The position numbers and the translations under genes were made by a program. Below, piece after piece: positions 45,096-53,215 of a stretch of DNA of 64,000 nucleotides (the first letter of the stretch is position 1; the number at the start of each line of letters is the position of its first letter). The notes under the pieces are model-generated. The model ran no database searches, was not told the origin of the DNA, and saw nothing but the letters and a program-made list of their open reading frames with translations. The DNA is taken from contig DDXN01000001.1 in the NCBI GenBank assembly GCA_002347605.1, positions 20,437 to 84,436 on the forward strand. Direction: 5' to 3'. Source of the DNA: Candidatus Dojkabacteria bacterium UBA2259 (GTDB taxonomy: Bacteria; Patescibacteriota; Dojkabacteria; SC72).

Positions 45096-45401
45096 ATGAA
45101 CAAAGTAAAAACATACAAAAGTATTACAAAACAGATAACATTTCCACAAAAGTTGATGGACAGAGTTGAGAGTAAGGCTGAAAGTTTAGGGTATTCTCTT
45201 CCTGCATATGTTAGATATGTACTTACCAAGGAGATTGAAAAACAATCATATCCAGTACTTGATGGTGTAGTGATAGATGAAGAGATGGTCAATAGTCTTA
45301 AAAAGGGTATAAAAGAACACAAGGAAGGGAAATCAAAAGAGCTCAAAAGTGTAAAAGATATTGAAATGTTCTGTAGGGGGATTTTGAAAGATGAGAATTA
45401 A
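45096..45401 (+). CDS. Ribbon-helix-helix antitoxin
   Basis: 101 residues from MNKVKTYKSI. The N-terminal half is a ribbon-helix-helix DNA-binding fold (KQITFPQKLMDRVESKAESLGYSLPAYVR region), while the C-terminal half is charged and likely wraps the toxin. The longer frame from 45054 was rejected because it starts inside the palindrome and the ATG at 45096 follows the operator. It overlaps the toxin gene by 11 bases, the usual coupling. It should repress its own promoter with the toxin. Confidence 0.8.
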   Translation: MNKVKTYKSITKQITFPQKLMDRVESKAESLGYSLPAYVRYVLTKEIEKQSYPVLDGVVIDEEMVNSLKKGIKEHKEGKSKELKSVKDIEMFCRGILKDEN

Positions 45402-45684
45402 ATATCCCTTTAAATATACCCAAGACTTCTATTATAATTTCAAAAGGATTGCGAAAAAGGATAGGCGTTTAATAATTAGTATAGAAAAAGTTTTAAAGAC
45501 ACTATCTATAGAACCTTTTTCAAAATCTCTCAGAACTCATTATGTGGAAGTATCTTCTCTAGGAAAGGTATATAGCTCAAGAGTAAATGGAGATATCCGA
45601 ATCTTATGGATAATTGATAATCAAGGGACCATTCTTATTCTAAGAGTCGGTAGTCACTCTGGTAGTTCAAAGGTATATAGATAA
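45391..45684 (+). CDS. RelE/ParE-superfamily toxin
   Basis: 97 residues. Small basic alpha-beta protein with FKRIAKKDRRLI helix, the strand pattern GKVYSSRVNGDIRILWII and a C-terminal ILRVGSHSGSSKVYR. This ending (G-x-H-x-x-x-x-x-Y) fits RelE/YafQ/YoeB-like mRNA interferases. A GGGGGA ribosome-binding site lies inside the antitoxin gene about 13 bases upstream. It ends 5 bases before the tmRNA promoter, a neat association since tmRNA rescues ribosomes stalled on toxin-cut mRNA; that link is inference. Confidence 0.8.
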   Translation: MRIKYPFKYTQDFYYNFKRIAKKDRRLIISIEKVLKTLSIEPFSKSLRTHYVEVSSLGKVYSSRVNGDIRILWIIDNQGTILILRVGSHSGSSKVYR

Positions 45685-45685
45685 A

Positions 45686-45694
45686 TGGTATAAT
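45686..45694 (+). promoter_or_regulatory. Extended -10 promoter of tmRNA
   Basis: TGGTATAAT lies 21 bases before the mature tmRNA 5' end, leaving about 14 transcribed leader bases for RNase P to remove. Confidence 0.65.
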
Positions 45695-45715
45695 ATACAC
45701 GTTCTTTAAGAATAT

Positions 45716-46127
45716 GGGGACGTTAGGCTTTCGACAGAAGTATATAGGTGCTGTTGTCACAAATCGTTTTTTAGTTCGTAAAACTAAAACACAGATAAGT
45801 GTAGAAAACAAACTTAACGCTTTTGCAAGTAAGCTAAGGGCTGCATTTATTGCACCTTCTTATGCTTACAATTTTGCATAAGTTTGATCAATTAATTTTG
45901 GTCAATGTCTACCTTTCTTATCCCTAGTTAGGGGAGATAGACAGTCGTTACTAGGGTATAGTATGTATTCTTTGTCAGTAGAGGATCCATAGTGAATATA
46001 ATTACTGAGTAGGTTATACTTTTTGTTAGATTTTTTAGTGTAATCTAGCTATATAAATCTAAATATATTTGTAAATGACATTGTACTTAGCTTTTGGACG
46101 TGGGTTCAAATCCCACCGTCTCCACCA
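45716..46127 (+). ncRNA. ssrA: Transfer-messenger RNA (tmRNA)
   Basis: 412 bases. The 5' end GGGGACG pairs with CGTCTCC before the encoded ACCA. The 3' part GTGGGTTCAAATCCCAC is the T arm. The 5' GGCTTTCGACAG-type D region is canonical. The tag frame runs from about 45807 (AAC resume codon after TAGAA) through A-S-K-L-R-A-A-F to S-Y-A-Y-N-F-A and TAA at 45879-45881, about 24 encoded residues. It ends in NFA rather than the usual LAA. Pseudoknot-forming repeats follow. The 3' end serves as junction to the downstream island. Confidence 0.93.
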
Positions 46128-47676
46128 TATCAGGTTCGTTATTGGTAATTGCTTCAAAAAGGGTTATTGGAAGAGAATAGTTAGGGGTTCGATAACCCTC
46201 TATTTTGTCATACTCTAAATTCGTATCAAAGATAAAAGAAAAGAACTTCTGTTTTTGATATACATCGTAGTTTTCCCATACAGTATAAGGTTTCTGTAAA
46301 ACCTCAAGAACTTCTTTAGAAGAGGTTCGATAAGGAATAGAGTAATCAACATCTGTCTTTATTCTGTTTTCCAGTATCTCTACCTCTTCTCCATATTTCT
46401 GAATTTGTTTTTCGTATTGTTTTAACACGGTTGAATTAGTGGTTCTAATTGCGAAAGAGGCGTATTTCTCTATTTCGTGTTCTATTTTCTCCTTGTTTCC
46501 TATGTCTTCTTCTCTTGCGTTTTGGAGGTTACCTATCTCTATCTTCCAAGCATCTTCAAAGATAGCAAGGGATAGGTTTATTAGGTCCTCTGACGCCCTG
46601 ATTTGACCTAGAAGGGCACTAAAACCTGCATGTATGTCTTCTGCCCTAATGCTTTTCCCATACATCTCACACTCCTTGTTGGCACATTTGTAATAAGGGT
46701 GTAGTTTCCCTGTTTTACTTCTAGAAGATGCACCTGTCAGTTTCTTCCCGCAACAAGCACAGTTAATTAATCCTCTGAGGAAAAAATCCTCTCTTATATC
46801 TTTTCTTACAAAGGAAGGTGTTTTACCTTCTAAGATTTTCTGATTTCTTTCAAAGGTCTTAATATCTATAATACCCTTATGATGTCCCTCCCTTCTAATT
46901 ACTTCCCATTTTGGAAACTCTATATAACCTGCATAAAAGGGGTTCTTAAGAAGGTTTGTAAAGGTTACAATCCCTTTGTTGGCGTGTTGGTTGTTGCTTA
47001 TAACACCTTTCTTTTGGAGATATCTTACAGCATCAATTTTATTTTCGAATCTTCTATTAGCAAAACCCTCTAACGCCCCTTTAATAAACTCTGCATTCCT
47101 TGTAGGGATATCTATAGTCCCATGTATAGGGTCTTTTATTTTCTTGTATCCTAGAGGCGCACAGAACGCCCAATAACCGTTTCTAAGTCGTGCTTGTTGT
47201 TTCTGTATCACTTGTCTTTGGTTTTGTTGTCTTTCTAGTTGATTATGTGCCGCCTGCAATGTCTCAAAGTAGATTCCCTCAGGAGTATCATCAAAATCGT
47301 AATTCAAACACAATAGAATAACATCTCTAATTTTTAAGGCACTTCGTAATTTAATATGACCTTCGGTATCTCTTGCAAACCTCTTAAGGTCATCAAATAC
47401 AACAACAAAACTTTTATGCGGATTTTTATCTATATACTCTAGCATCTCTCTCATTGCGGGTCTTTTCATAAAATCTCCTCCCCCTGTAAAACTGTCAAAG
47501 AAACTCCTTTCATAAGGGATGTTTTCTTCTCTTAATTTGGATAAGCACCTTTCTTCTTGACTCTCTAATCCATGTCCTTCCGTTCTCTGTTTTCTTGCAG
47601 ATACCCTTGCATATATTAATCCAACTTTGTTTTTATAAAGGTTGTTATTGCGAAACGAACCCATTTCACTATCCAT
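46087..47676 (-). CDS. Large serine recombinase (integrase) of the tmRNA-associated island
   Basis: 529 residues. Resolvase domain with catalytic Ser26 (YARVSARKQR) and the FDDLKRFARD helix. The recombinase domain follows (about 165-290), then a zinc ribbon CACCGKKLTG ... CANKEC (about 309-340), and a coiled coil and C-terminal helices. Enzymes of this type insert and excise phages and islands. Its last 12-13 codons and stop lie in the antisense of the tmRNA 3' end, giving the tail VGFEPTSKS. The C terminus was therefore created by, or is constrained by, the integration site. It overlaps the next gene by 8 bases. Confidence 0.92.
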   Translation of the reverse strand: MDSEMGSFRNNNLYKNKVGLIYARVSARKQRTEGHGLESQEERCLSKLREENIPYERSFFDSFTGGGDFMKRPAMREMLEYIDKNPHKSFVVVFDDLKRFARDTEGHIKLRSALKIRDVILLCLNYDFDDTPEGIYFETLQAAHNQLERQQNQRQVIQKQQARLRNGYWAFCAPLGYKKIKDPIHGTIDIPTRNAEFIKGALEGFANRRFENKIDAVRYLQKKGVISNNQHANKGIVTFTNLLKNPFYAGYIEFPKWEVIRREGHHKGIIDIKTFERNQKILEGKTPSFVRKDIREDFFLRGLINCACCGKKLTGASSRSKTGKLHPYYKCANKECEMYGKSIRAEDIHAGFSALLGQIRASEDLINLSLAIFEDAWKIEIGNLQNAREEDIGNKEKIEHEIEKYASFAIRTTNSTVLKQYEKQIQKYGEEVEILENRIKTDVDYSIPYRTSSKEVLEVLQKPYTVWENYDVYQKQKFFSFIFDTNLEYDKIEGYRTPNYSLPITLFEAITNNEPDMVETVGFEPTSKS

Positions 47677-48151
47677 TTCTTTTTAATTCTAAGAGTTTAT
47701 TTATTGCTTTATACATGCGATTCTCTATCGAGGTCTCATATCTTGCATAATAAGAGGATAAATACTCCATGTGAGATGTTGTAACTACTGGTTTATAACC
47801 GTCCCTTTCTTTAAAAGTATCTAAATCAAGTAGTTTTGATACTATTGTTGGGTCGATGGCGGTCTTCATTAGTTCTGCTTCTGCTTTTGCAACTCTTAAA
47901 AGTTTTATATAGGCAACTGAGATTCTTTCTATCAAAATCTCTTCTAGAGTGTTTTTAGGTGGGAAATCTTGAGATAGTGAATTATAAAAATTAAGGAAAT
48001 CAAACTCCTCATACTCAGATACACTTTTTTTTAAGATACCATGCTTAACTGCATTGAATCTTGATACCTCTTTTCCTTCTTCGGTTTTGACTCCTCCCAA
48101 TTTACTGTTTTCCCTGTTCGCCTCTAACTGTTTTTCTGTTATGTTCTTCAT
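47669..48151 (-). CDS. Hypothetical mobile-element protein with N-terminal NAxxHG-type motif
   Basis: 160 residues. The N terminus has NRENSKLGGVKTEEGKEVSR followed by NAVKHG. This resembles the N-A-x-x-S-T-G-P-x-T-x-x-G-K ... N-A-x-x-H-G motif of small proteins often found beside recombinases and transposases; function unknown. The rest is helical (LEEILIERISVAYIKLLRVAKAEAELM). It overlaps the recombinase gene by 8 bases and the upstream 48102 gene by 50, so the three form one operon. Confidence 0.65.
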   Translation of the reverse strand: MKNITEKQLEANRENSKLGGVKTEEGKEVSRFNAVKHGILKKSVSEYEEFDFLNFYNSLSQDFPPKNTLEEILIERISVAYIKLLRVAKAEAELMKTAIDPTIVSKLLDLDTFKERDGYKPVVTTSHMEYLSSYYARYETSIENRMYKAINKLLELKRNG

Positions 48152-48317
48152 AAATCTTAATGTTTTTATTTATTATCTCTTTTGCTAAGGAATATATGTA
48201 ATATCTGATTTTTTCAATGTCATCATTGCTTATATCCCTAGTGGGAAGGTATTCCCGACATTTTTCTACACTTAACATTTTATGTAATGGATAATCTGGT
48301 TCTAGGGTTTCTAGCAA
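48102..48317 (-). CDS. Hypothetical small protein, first gene of the recombinase operon
   Basis: 71 residues, charged and largely helical (NDDIEKIRYYIYSLAKEIINK). Not recognised. Its 3' part overlaps the next gene by 50 bases in another frame. Its position just upstream suggests a recombination directionality factor or regulator, but nothing in the sequence proves it. It could also be a chance frame. Confidence 0.45.
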   Translation of the reverse strand: MLETLEPDYPLHKMLSVEKCREYLPTRDISNDDIEKIRYYIYSLAKEIINKNIKIYEEHNRKTVRGEQGKQ

Positions 48318-48356
48318 CTCAGATTAATAAGTAAGGGTTTCGATTTGTTCGACAAC

Positions 48357-49166
48357 CTATTTCTTATCAATGCGTTCTAAAAGAACAACCTTGCCGTTTT
48401 CTTGCTTAATTAATAGTTCCTTTCTTCCCTCTTCCTTGAGTGCTTTAGATATATACTCTTGGACATTCTTAGGATTTTGAGTTTTCTTAACATAATCAAT
48501 TCTGTTAATCTTTTTATCTTGCACGGATATTCTAACCTCTCCTAAATTCTCTTCTGTCATTATAGAAAAGAGTAAATCAGTTTCCTTCTCGTTTGGACTT
48601 ATTACTAAGTTTGTATTGTAACTAAGTTCTGGTTTTTTAACACTTCTCGAGAATATATCATTTAATCTTATTACGATATGAGGGGAGGGAAGGGGACTAA
48701 TTAATTGGGAATTTATATATTCTGTATCCAAGCAAAGGTCTGCCTCTCCTTTGGGAGTAATGACCAGAAGGACATTGTCTTTAATAAACATTCTTCCAAT
48801 AAACAATTCAAAGTAGAGGGTGTCCTCCTTTCCATCTTCTCTTCTATGGAAAATACATTTTTTGATATTGTTAATCTTATCAAGGGGGAACCCGATTTTT
48901 CTTAGATCTCCTACAACACCTATCCAGAGAATATCAATTAAACTGAATTTCCTCCAACCAGAGTTTCTTCCTTTCTGTTTTAGTAATATATTTTTCTCTT
49001 CCCAATGATTGATGATTCTGTAACTTTGAGATGTAGAGGACATAGACACTTTTCTTTTTCTAATAATCTCTCTTACGGGAGAAAACTTTTCACCTTGATA
49101 ATCCCCTAACCAGAAGTCAAACCAATCGCTGTGATGTATTGTAAAAGGTAAGATGTTTATTCCCAT
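48357..49166 (-). CDS. MerR-like helix-turn-helix protein of the island
   Basis: 269 residues. Residues about 45-112 fit a MerR-type winged helix: YRIINHWEEKNILLKQKG, then WRKFSLIDILWIGVVGDLRKIGFPLDKI, with the wing Arg-Lys-Phe-Ser. The C-terminal part is a non-metal effector-like region of unknown type with a long Lys-rich end. It is divergent from the zinc-ribbon nuclease gene across 102 bases that hold a perfect palindrome, so it probably regulates itself and perhaps the nuclease. Confidence 0.7.
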   Translation of the reverse strand: MGINILPFTIHHSDWFDFWLGDYQGEKFSPVREIIRKRKVSMSSTSQSYRIINHWEEKNILLKQKGRNSGWRKFSLIDILWIGVVGDLRKIGFPLDKINNIKKCIFHRREDGKEDTLYFELFIGRMFIKDNVLLVITPKGEADLCLDTEYINSQLISPLPSPHIVIRLNDIFSRSVKKPELSYNTNLVISPNEKETDLLFSIMTEENLGEVRISVQDKKINRIDYVKKTQNPKNVQEYISKALKEEGRKELLIKQENGKVVLLERIDKK

Positions 49167-49170
49167 ATAT

Positions 49171-49194
49171 AAATTATACGCCAGTGTATAATTT
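49171..49194. promoter_or_regulatory. 24-base palindromic operator upstream of the MerR-like gene
   Basis: AAATTATAC (49171-49179) and GTATAATTT (49186-49194) are exact inverted copies around a GCCAGT centre. The site lies 4 bases from the MerR-like start and carries a TATAAT on each strand. Best candidate for binding by the adjacent regulator. Confidence 0.65.
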
Positions 49195-49268
49195 AGTCAA
49201 GGGGATTGTTTAATACCCATCTTTGGTTATTCAAGCGATGTGGGATATAATAAATAACAAAAAGATAT

Positions 49269-51395
49269 ATGGACTCCACTTACAATAACAAAAAATTGAC
49301 TTTATCAGAGATGCAGCAAATTGCAAAAGAAAGAGGAGGGGAGTGTCTGTCAGAAGAGTATGTAAATGTTATAACCCCATTAGAGTGGAAGTGTTCAGAA
49401 GGGCACAAATGGAAATCAACGCCACATAATATTAAAAGAGGAAGATGGTGTCCTGTTTGCGGTAGATACAAGAAAAGAAAGTATAAAACCAAATACTCTA
49501 TTGTTGATATGAGGGAAATTGCAGAAGAAAGAGGAGGAAAGTGCTTATCTAAAGAATTTCTTAATAGTAACACGCATTTAGTATGGGAGTGTAAGAGGGG
49601 TCATCGATGGAACGCCCGTCCAACACAAGTAATTAGTGGTTCATGGTGTCCCTTTTGTGTGTATGAGGATAGGAAAAGAACCATAGAAGAAATGCAGCAA
49701 ATTGCAAAAGAGAGAGGAGGGAAGTGCTTATCTACAGAGTATATAAACATTGATACAAAATTACTTTGGGAGTGTTCGAAGGGTCATAAATGGGAAGCAA
49801 TACCCTACAATATTGTTTCTGGGAGAAATTGGTGTCCTGTTTGTAGGAAAAAATATATTGCTACTGATAATCCTTCGGGCTACACAATAAAAGACATGCA
49901 GAACATTGCTACTCAGAAAGGTGGAAAGTGTTTGTCAAAGAAATATCTGGGAAGTCATTATAAATTGACATGGAGATGCAAAGTAGGTCACGAATGGGAA
50001 TCTCGTCCAACAACTATACTTAGTGGTGGGTGGTGTCCTATATGTTCAATAGAGAAGAGGGCGAATTCCTCAAGAAAGTATTCAATAAAAGATTTTAAAA
50101 TAATTGCTGAAGAGAGGCATGGGGAATGTTTATCAACAGAGTTTACAAACAGTGATTTAAAATTAAGGTGGAGATGTAACAAAGGGCACGAATGGGAAGC
50201 AAGTGGGCGGGCAATTATTAACGGACAATGGTGTCCAATGTGTAGAACATATAGGAGAGAAGAGATTTGCCGTAATATTATTGAGTATTATTTTGAAAAG
50301 CAATTCCCTAAGAAAAGACCTAAATGGCTAATCAATTCCAAAGGAAATATTATGGAATTGGATGGATACAACGAAGAGTTAGGGGTAGCATTTGAACACC
50401 AAGGACTTCAGCACTATGAGGAAACAGAATTTTTCAATAGGGAGAAAGATTTAGCAACTCAGAAAAAACTTGATAGGGAAAAACGGGAAAAATGCTTGGA
50501 GAAGGAGGTCTTTTTATTAGAAATCCCTTATTTAATACCTGTTGAAGAGTTGGAGAAATACATCTTGAATCTTTGTGACGAGAATTCTCTTGCAAGAAAA
50601 ATAAAGAGGGAAATGACAAGGGATGAGATTTTAAATGTTTATAGTCCTAAGGAGACGGAAGAACTAAGGGAGATAGCAAAGATGAGAGGTGGGAAACTGT
50701 TGTCTAAGGTTTATGTCACTGCCACGATACCCCTTGTCTGGAGGTGCAGCAAGGGGCACGAATGGAAGGCAAATCCCCACATGGTGAGAAGAGGAACCTG
50801 GTGCCCTATATGTGGCAATGATGTCCGTAGGGGCAACATAGAGGAGTGTATACAGTTAGCGAGGAAAATGGGTGGGGAATGTCTGTCTACAGAATATTTG
50901 AATAGTTACAAAAAGATGAAATGGAAGTGCAAAGAAGGTCATATTTGGTTTGCATCTTTTGGTCAATTGAAAAATGAAAACACATGGTGTTCAATATGCA
51001 GTAATAAAAAGAGGAGACTTGGCTTAGAGAGGATGAAAGAACTTGCGAGAGAACGGGGGGGAGAGTGTTTATCAACAGAATATTTTGGGATTGGGGAGAA
51101 ATTAAAGTGGAGATGCAAATATGGTCACGAGTGGAATGTTGCACCAAAACATATTGTGGCAGATGACTCATGGTGTCCTGTATGTGCCAGAGAGGGGAGG
51201 AAAAAAACAATAGAAGAGATGCAACAAATTGCAAAAGATAGGGGAGGAAAGTGTTTATCAAAAAAGTATGTAGGCGTAAATGCACATTTACTTTGGAAAT
51301 GTAAACAAGGTCATAAGTGGAAAGCAACACCAAGCAATGTTTTGCGAGGAACGTGGTGTCCTGCATGTGCTTTGACGCAACGGAAGAGGGGATAA
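49269..51395 (+). CDS. Nine-zinc-ribbon protein with a central Vsr-like PD-(D/E)XK nuclease domain
   Basis: 708 residues. Five tandem repeats of about 55 residues (about 10-335), then a nuclease domain (about 345-430), then four more repeats (about 460-708). Each repeat has A-x-x-R-G-G-x-C-L-S, then W-x-C-x-x-G-H-x-W and W-C-P-x-C, matching the probable zinc-ribbon family DUF4379 (PF14311). Ligands are C..H..CxxC. The nuclease core has MELDGYNEELGVAFEHQG, then LDREKREKC and LLEIPY, the layout of Vsr/EDxHD-type homing endonucleases. It likely cuts DNA at sites read by the ribbons; mobile or defensive role is inference. TATAAT precedes the ATG by 17 bases. Confidence 0.8.
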   Translation: MDSTYNNKKLTLSEMQQIAKERGGECLSEEYVNVITPLEWKCSEGHKWKSTPHNIKRGRWCPVCGRYKKRKYKTKYSIVDMREIAEERGGKCLSKEFLNSNTHLVWECKRGHRWNARPTQVISGSWCPFCVYEDRKRTIEEMQQIAKERGGKCLSTEYINIDTKLLWECSKGHKWEAIPYNIVSGRNWCPVCRKKYIATDNPSGYTIKDMQNIATQKGGKCLSKKYLGSHYKLTWRCKVGHEWESRPTTILSGGWCPICSIEKRANSSRKYSIKDFKIIAEERHGECLSTEFTNSDLKLRWRCNKGHEWEASGRAIINGQWCPMCRTYRREEICRNIIEYYFEKQFPKKRPKWLINSKGNIMELDGYNEELGVAFEHQGLQHYEETEFFNREKDLATQKKLDREKREKCLEKEVFLLEIPYLIPVEELEKYILNLCDENSLARKIKREMTRDEILNVYSPKETEELREIAKMRGGKLLSKVYVTATIPLVWRCSKGHEWKANPHMVRRGTWCPICGNDVRRGNIEECIQLARKMGGECLSTEYLNSYKKMKWKCKEGHIWFASFGQLKNENTWCSICSNKKRRLGLERMKELARERGGECLSTEYFGIGEKLKWRCKYGHEWNVAPKHIVADDSWCPVCAREGRKKTIEEMQQIAKDRGGKCLSKKYVGVNAHLLWKCKQGHKWKATPSNVLRGTWCPACALTQRKRG

Positions 51396-51480
51396 TTAAA
51401 CCATCTTTATCCTAAAAGAAATATGTAACCGAGATTTTGAGAACTTTAATTTCTCAAGGTATCTTTATATAATCGTGGTA

Positions 51481-52188
51481 ATGCAAGGAAAGAAGTTTAA
51501 AGTTAAAAGCGAAAGCGGTGATATTCAAGAAATTCTGAGTTTTGTCCTTGTTATTTTTAATGAAGTTTTACCAATTGCTGGGGAAGAAGAGTGTATTGTA
51601 TTTAATGATTCCAGTGCAGAATGTCCTATGCTTATTACTAACAAGAAATCCTTAGAAATCAGATTAAACGTAGAGGAAGAATCTAAGTGGAACCAAGTTA
51701 TCTATCAAATGTCTCACGAAATAATGCATTATGCTCTACGGCAGAAAAGAGAAAAGAAGGGTGAGATATTGAGTTGGTTTGAGGAAACTCTTTGTGAAGC
51801 ATTTTCTTTATATACTATGTCGATTGCAATGACAAAGTGGAAGATTTGTAGTTTCTATAAATTGAATAAGAACTATTATAAGTATATTGGAAGTTACTTT
51901 AATAAAGAGTTGAATAAAAAGGGTGACAAAATATCAGAATGTGTTACCCTTGATTGTTTAAGAGAGATAGATAAAGAAGCAGAAACCCATCGAGAATGGA
52001 GATACGACATTAGAAATGCGGTTTTTGAATTGTTTAAGGTGTATCCGAAGGGTATTGCAGAGATTCTTGACTATTCAGAATACGTTGAAGAAGATATGTT
52101 AACGATCAACTTTTATAAGTGGGAGCAAAATAGCAGGTTCCCTCAATTTATAAAAAAACTAGCACTAATACAACCAGAGGTTTGTTAA
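51481..52188 (+). CDS. HExxH zinc metalloprotease-like protein of the island
   Basis: 235 residues from MQGKKFKVKS. HEIMH (79-83) with acidic residues 18-23 positions later (E101, E102, E106) suggests a gluzincin-type zinc site. The rest is helical, without a signal peptide or membrane segment, so it should be cytoplasmic. The ATG at 51481, 7 bases after a TATAAT box (51468-51473), is preferred to the GTG at 51475. It follows the nuclease gene by 85 bases with its own promoter. Substrate unknown. Such small HExxH proteins in islands often serve as regulators or anti-defence factors, but nothing here shows it. Confidence 0.65.
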   Translation: MQGKKFKVKSESGDIQEILSFVLVIFNEVLPIAGEEECIVFNDSSAECPMLITNKKSLEIRLNVEEESKWNQVIYQMSHEIMHYALRQKREKKGEILSWFEETLCEAFSLYTMSIAMTKWKICSFYKLNKNYYKYIGSYFNKELNKKGDKISECVTLDCLREIDKEAETHREWRYDIRNAVFELFKVYPKGIAEILDYSEYVEEDMLTINFYKWEQNSRFPQFIKKLALIQPEVC

Positions 52189-52199
52189 TAATTACATAT

Positions 52200-52646
52200 T
52201 CAATTTCTCTGTCCTGGTTTCTTTTTCTCTTGGTTCTTCAAATTTTCCCATTTCTTTTGTTCCTCCAGTTCCAAGACAGGATCTATATACTCTTTCCCTA
52301 ATAATTTCTTAATTCTTCTGTGAATTTCATCTATCTGAGTCCATAATCTTTGAACCTCGTTTACATGTCTCTCATATTCTTCATTGTCCGATACGTCCAT
52401 AAGTTCACGTTCATAAACATTTTGACTCAATGCCTTAATGTATTCCTTCCAATCGTTAATAATTTCTGGAATTTTTGAATTATCAAATTTGTATCTCTCA
52501 TAAAGTCGAGTAAAATTTTTACTACCACAGTCAAAGAATACTCTTGGATCAGTAAGGTGCTGTTTGAGATGGGAATTGTTAATCTGATTTAAAAGTTCAA
52601 ATTCCATCTCTCTCACAGCATCATATTCATTGGAATAGTTATTCAT
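52200..52646 (-). CDS. Hypothetical protein
   Basis: 148 residues, helical and highly charged (NEYERHVNEVQRLWTQIDEIHRRIKKLLG), ending in a Lys-rich tail. It has no membrane helix, cysteine pairs or known motif. Convergent with the HExxH gene, 11 bases apart. The island's AT-rich composition continues through it. Real gene likely from length and context, but role unknown. Confidence 0.5.
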   Translation of the reverse strand: MNNYSNEYDAVREMEFELLNQINNSHLKQHLTDPRVFFDCGSKNFTRLYERYKFDNSKIPEIINDWKEYIKALSQNVYERELMDVSDNEEYERHVNEVQRLWTQIDEIHRRIKKLLGKEYIDPVLELEEQKKWENLKNQEKKKPGQRN

Positions 52647-52800
52647 ATTACTAAATACTAAGATATTATCTTAAGTAGCAGAATTATAAATAAACTTTAA
52701 TAATTTGTCCAATAGGTCCGTATTGTAAGTTTTTATTCTCCCAATTATGAGAGTGTTAGAGATATTATTGTTGTATATATTCAATACCAATGTAGTGTAT

Positions 52801-53200
52801 CTATTCATACAGATTATTCTTGTCATTTAGGATATAATTAAGGGCAGGGGGATTGTATTTAAAGAATTCTGCCCATTGAAGAATAAAGGTTCTTAATGGG
52901 TTCGAACTTTTAACTACGATGTCCACCACTTTGATATTTGGGATATTAAGCTCGTTAACTATGCTGTAAGTAAGATACAATTCATTGGTTCGACATCCTT
53001 TATTTTGGAAATATTGAAATCCCTCTGGAAACATCTATTGTTGATTCAATGGTTCTCCACTCAAAATCTGGTCTGTTGCGTGGAGTTAGTATAATCCTCT
53101 ATCTTGTTTTATGTAGTTTGTTTGCGATTGTTTTGCTAATATCTGAACTTAATTCTGTTATTAAAGCTGTCCTATTTATTCCATCATAGCTGTGGACATT
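52801..53200 (-). pseudogene. Degraded winged-helix-like gene at the right end of the island
   Basis: No intact gene fills this stretch. On the minus strand one frame reads PDFEWRTIES (about 53072-53043). After a shift of frame it continues as FPEGFQYFQNKGC and TNELYLTY (52801-53034). The pieces read like adjacent parts of one protein with a small winged-helix-like element, broken by an in-frame TAG and a frameshift. Interpreted as decay; the surviving 77-codon frame might still be expressed. Confidence 0.35.
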
Positions 53201-53215
53201 TGTTGTTTATCTCCT

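Larger units (their letters stand above)
46128..53200. mobile_element. Accessory island inserted at the 3' end of tmRNA (right boundary uncertain)
   Basis: Starts exactly at the tmRNA CCA. Holds a serine recombinase, two small genes resembling mobile-element cargo, a MerR-like regulator, a multi-zinc-ribbon nuclease, an HExxH protein, a hypothetical gene and a degraded reading frame, then meets the pilus operon. No second copy of the tmRNA 3' end was found, but large serine recombinases need only a very short core. The right end is placed in the degraded segment before the prepilin peptidase gene by inference. Confidence 0.5.

Noticed and set aside
52895..52935. Second copy of the tmRNA 3' end as an attachment site
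   Set aside because: The GGGTTCGAA and GTCCACCA pieces there are scattered and not in the right spacing; no real repeat was found.
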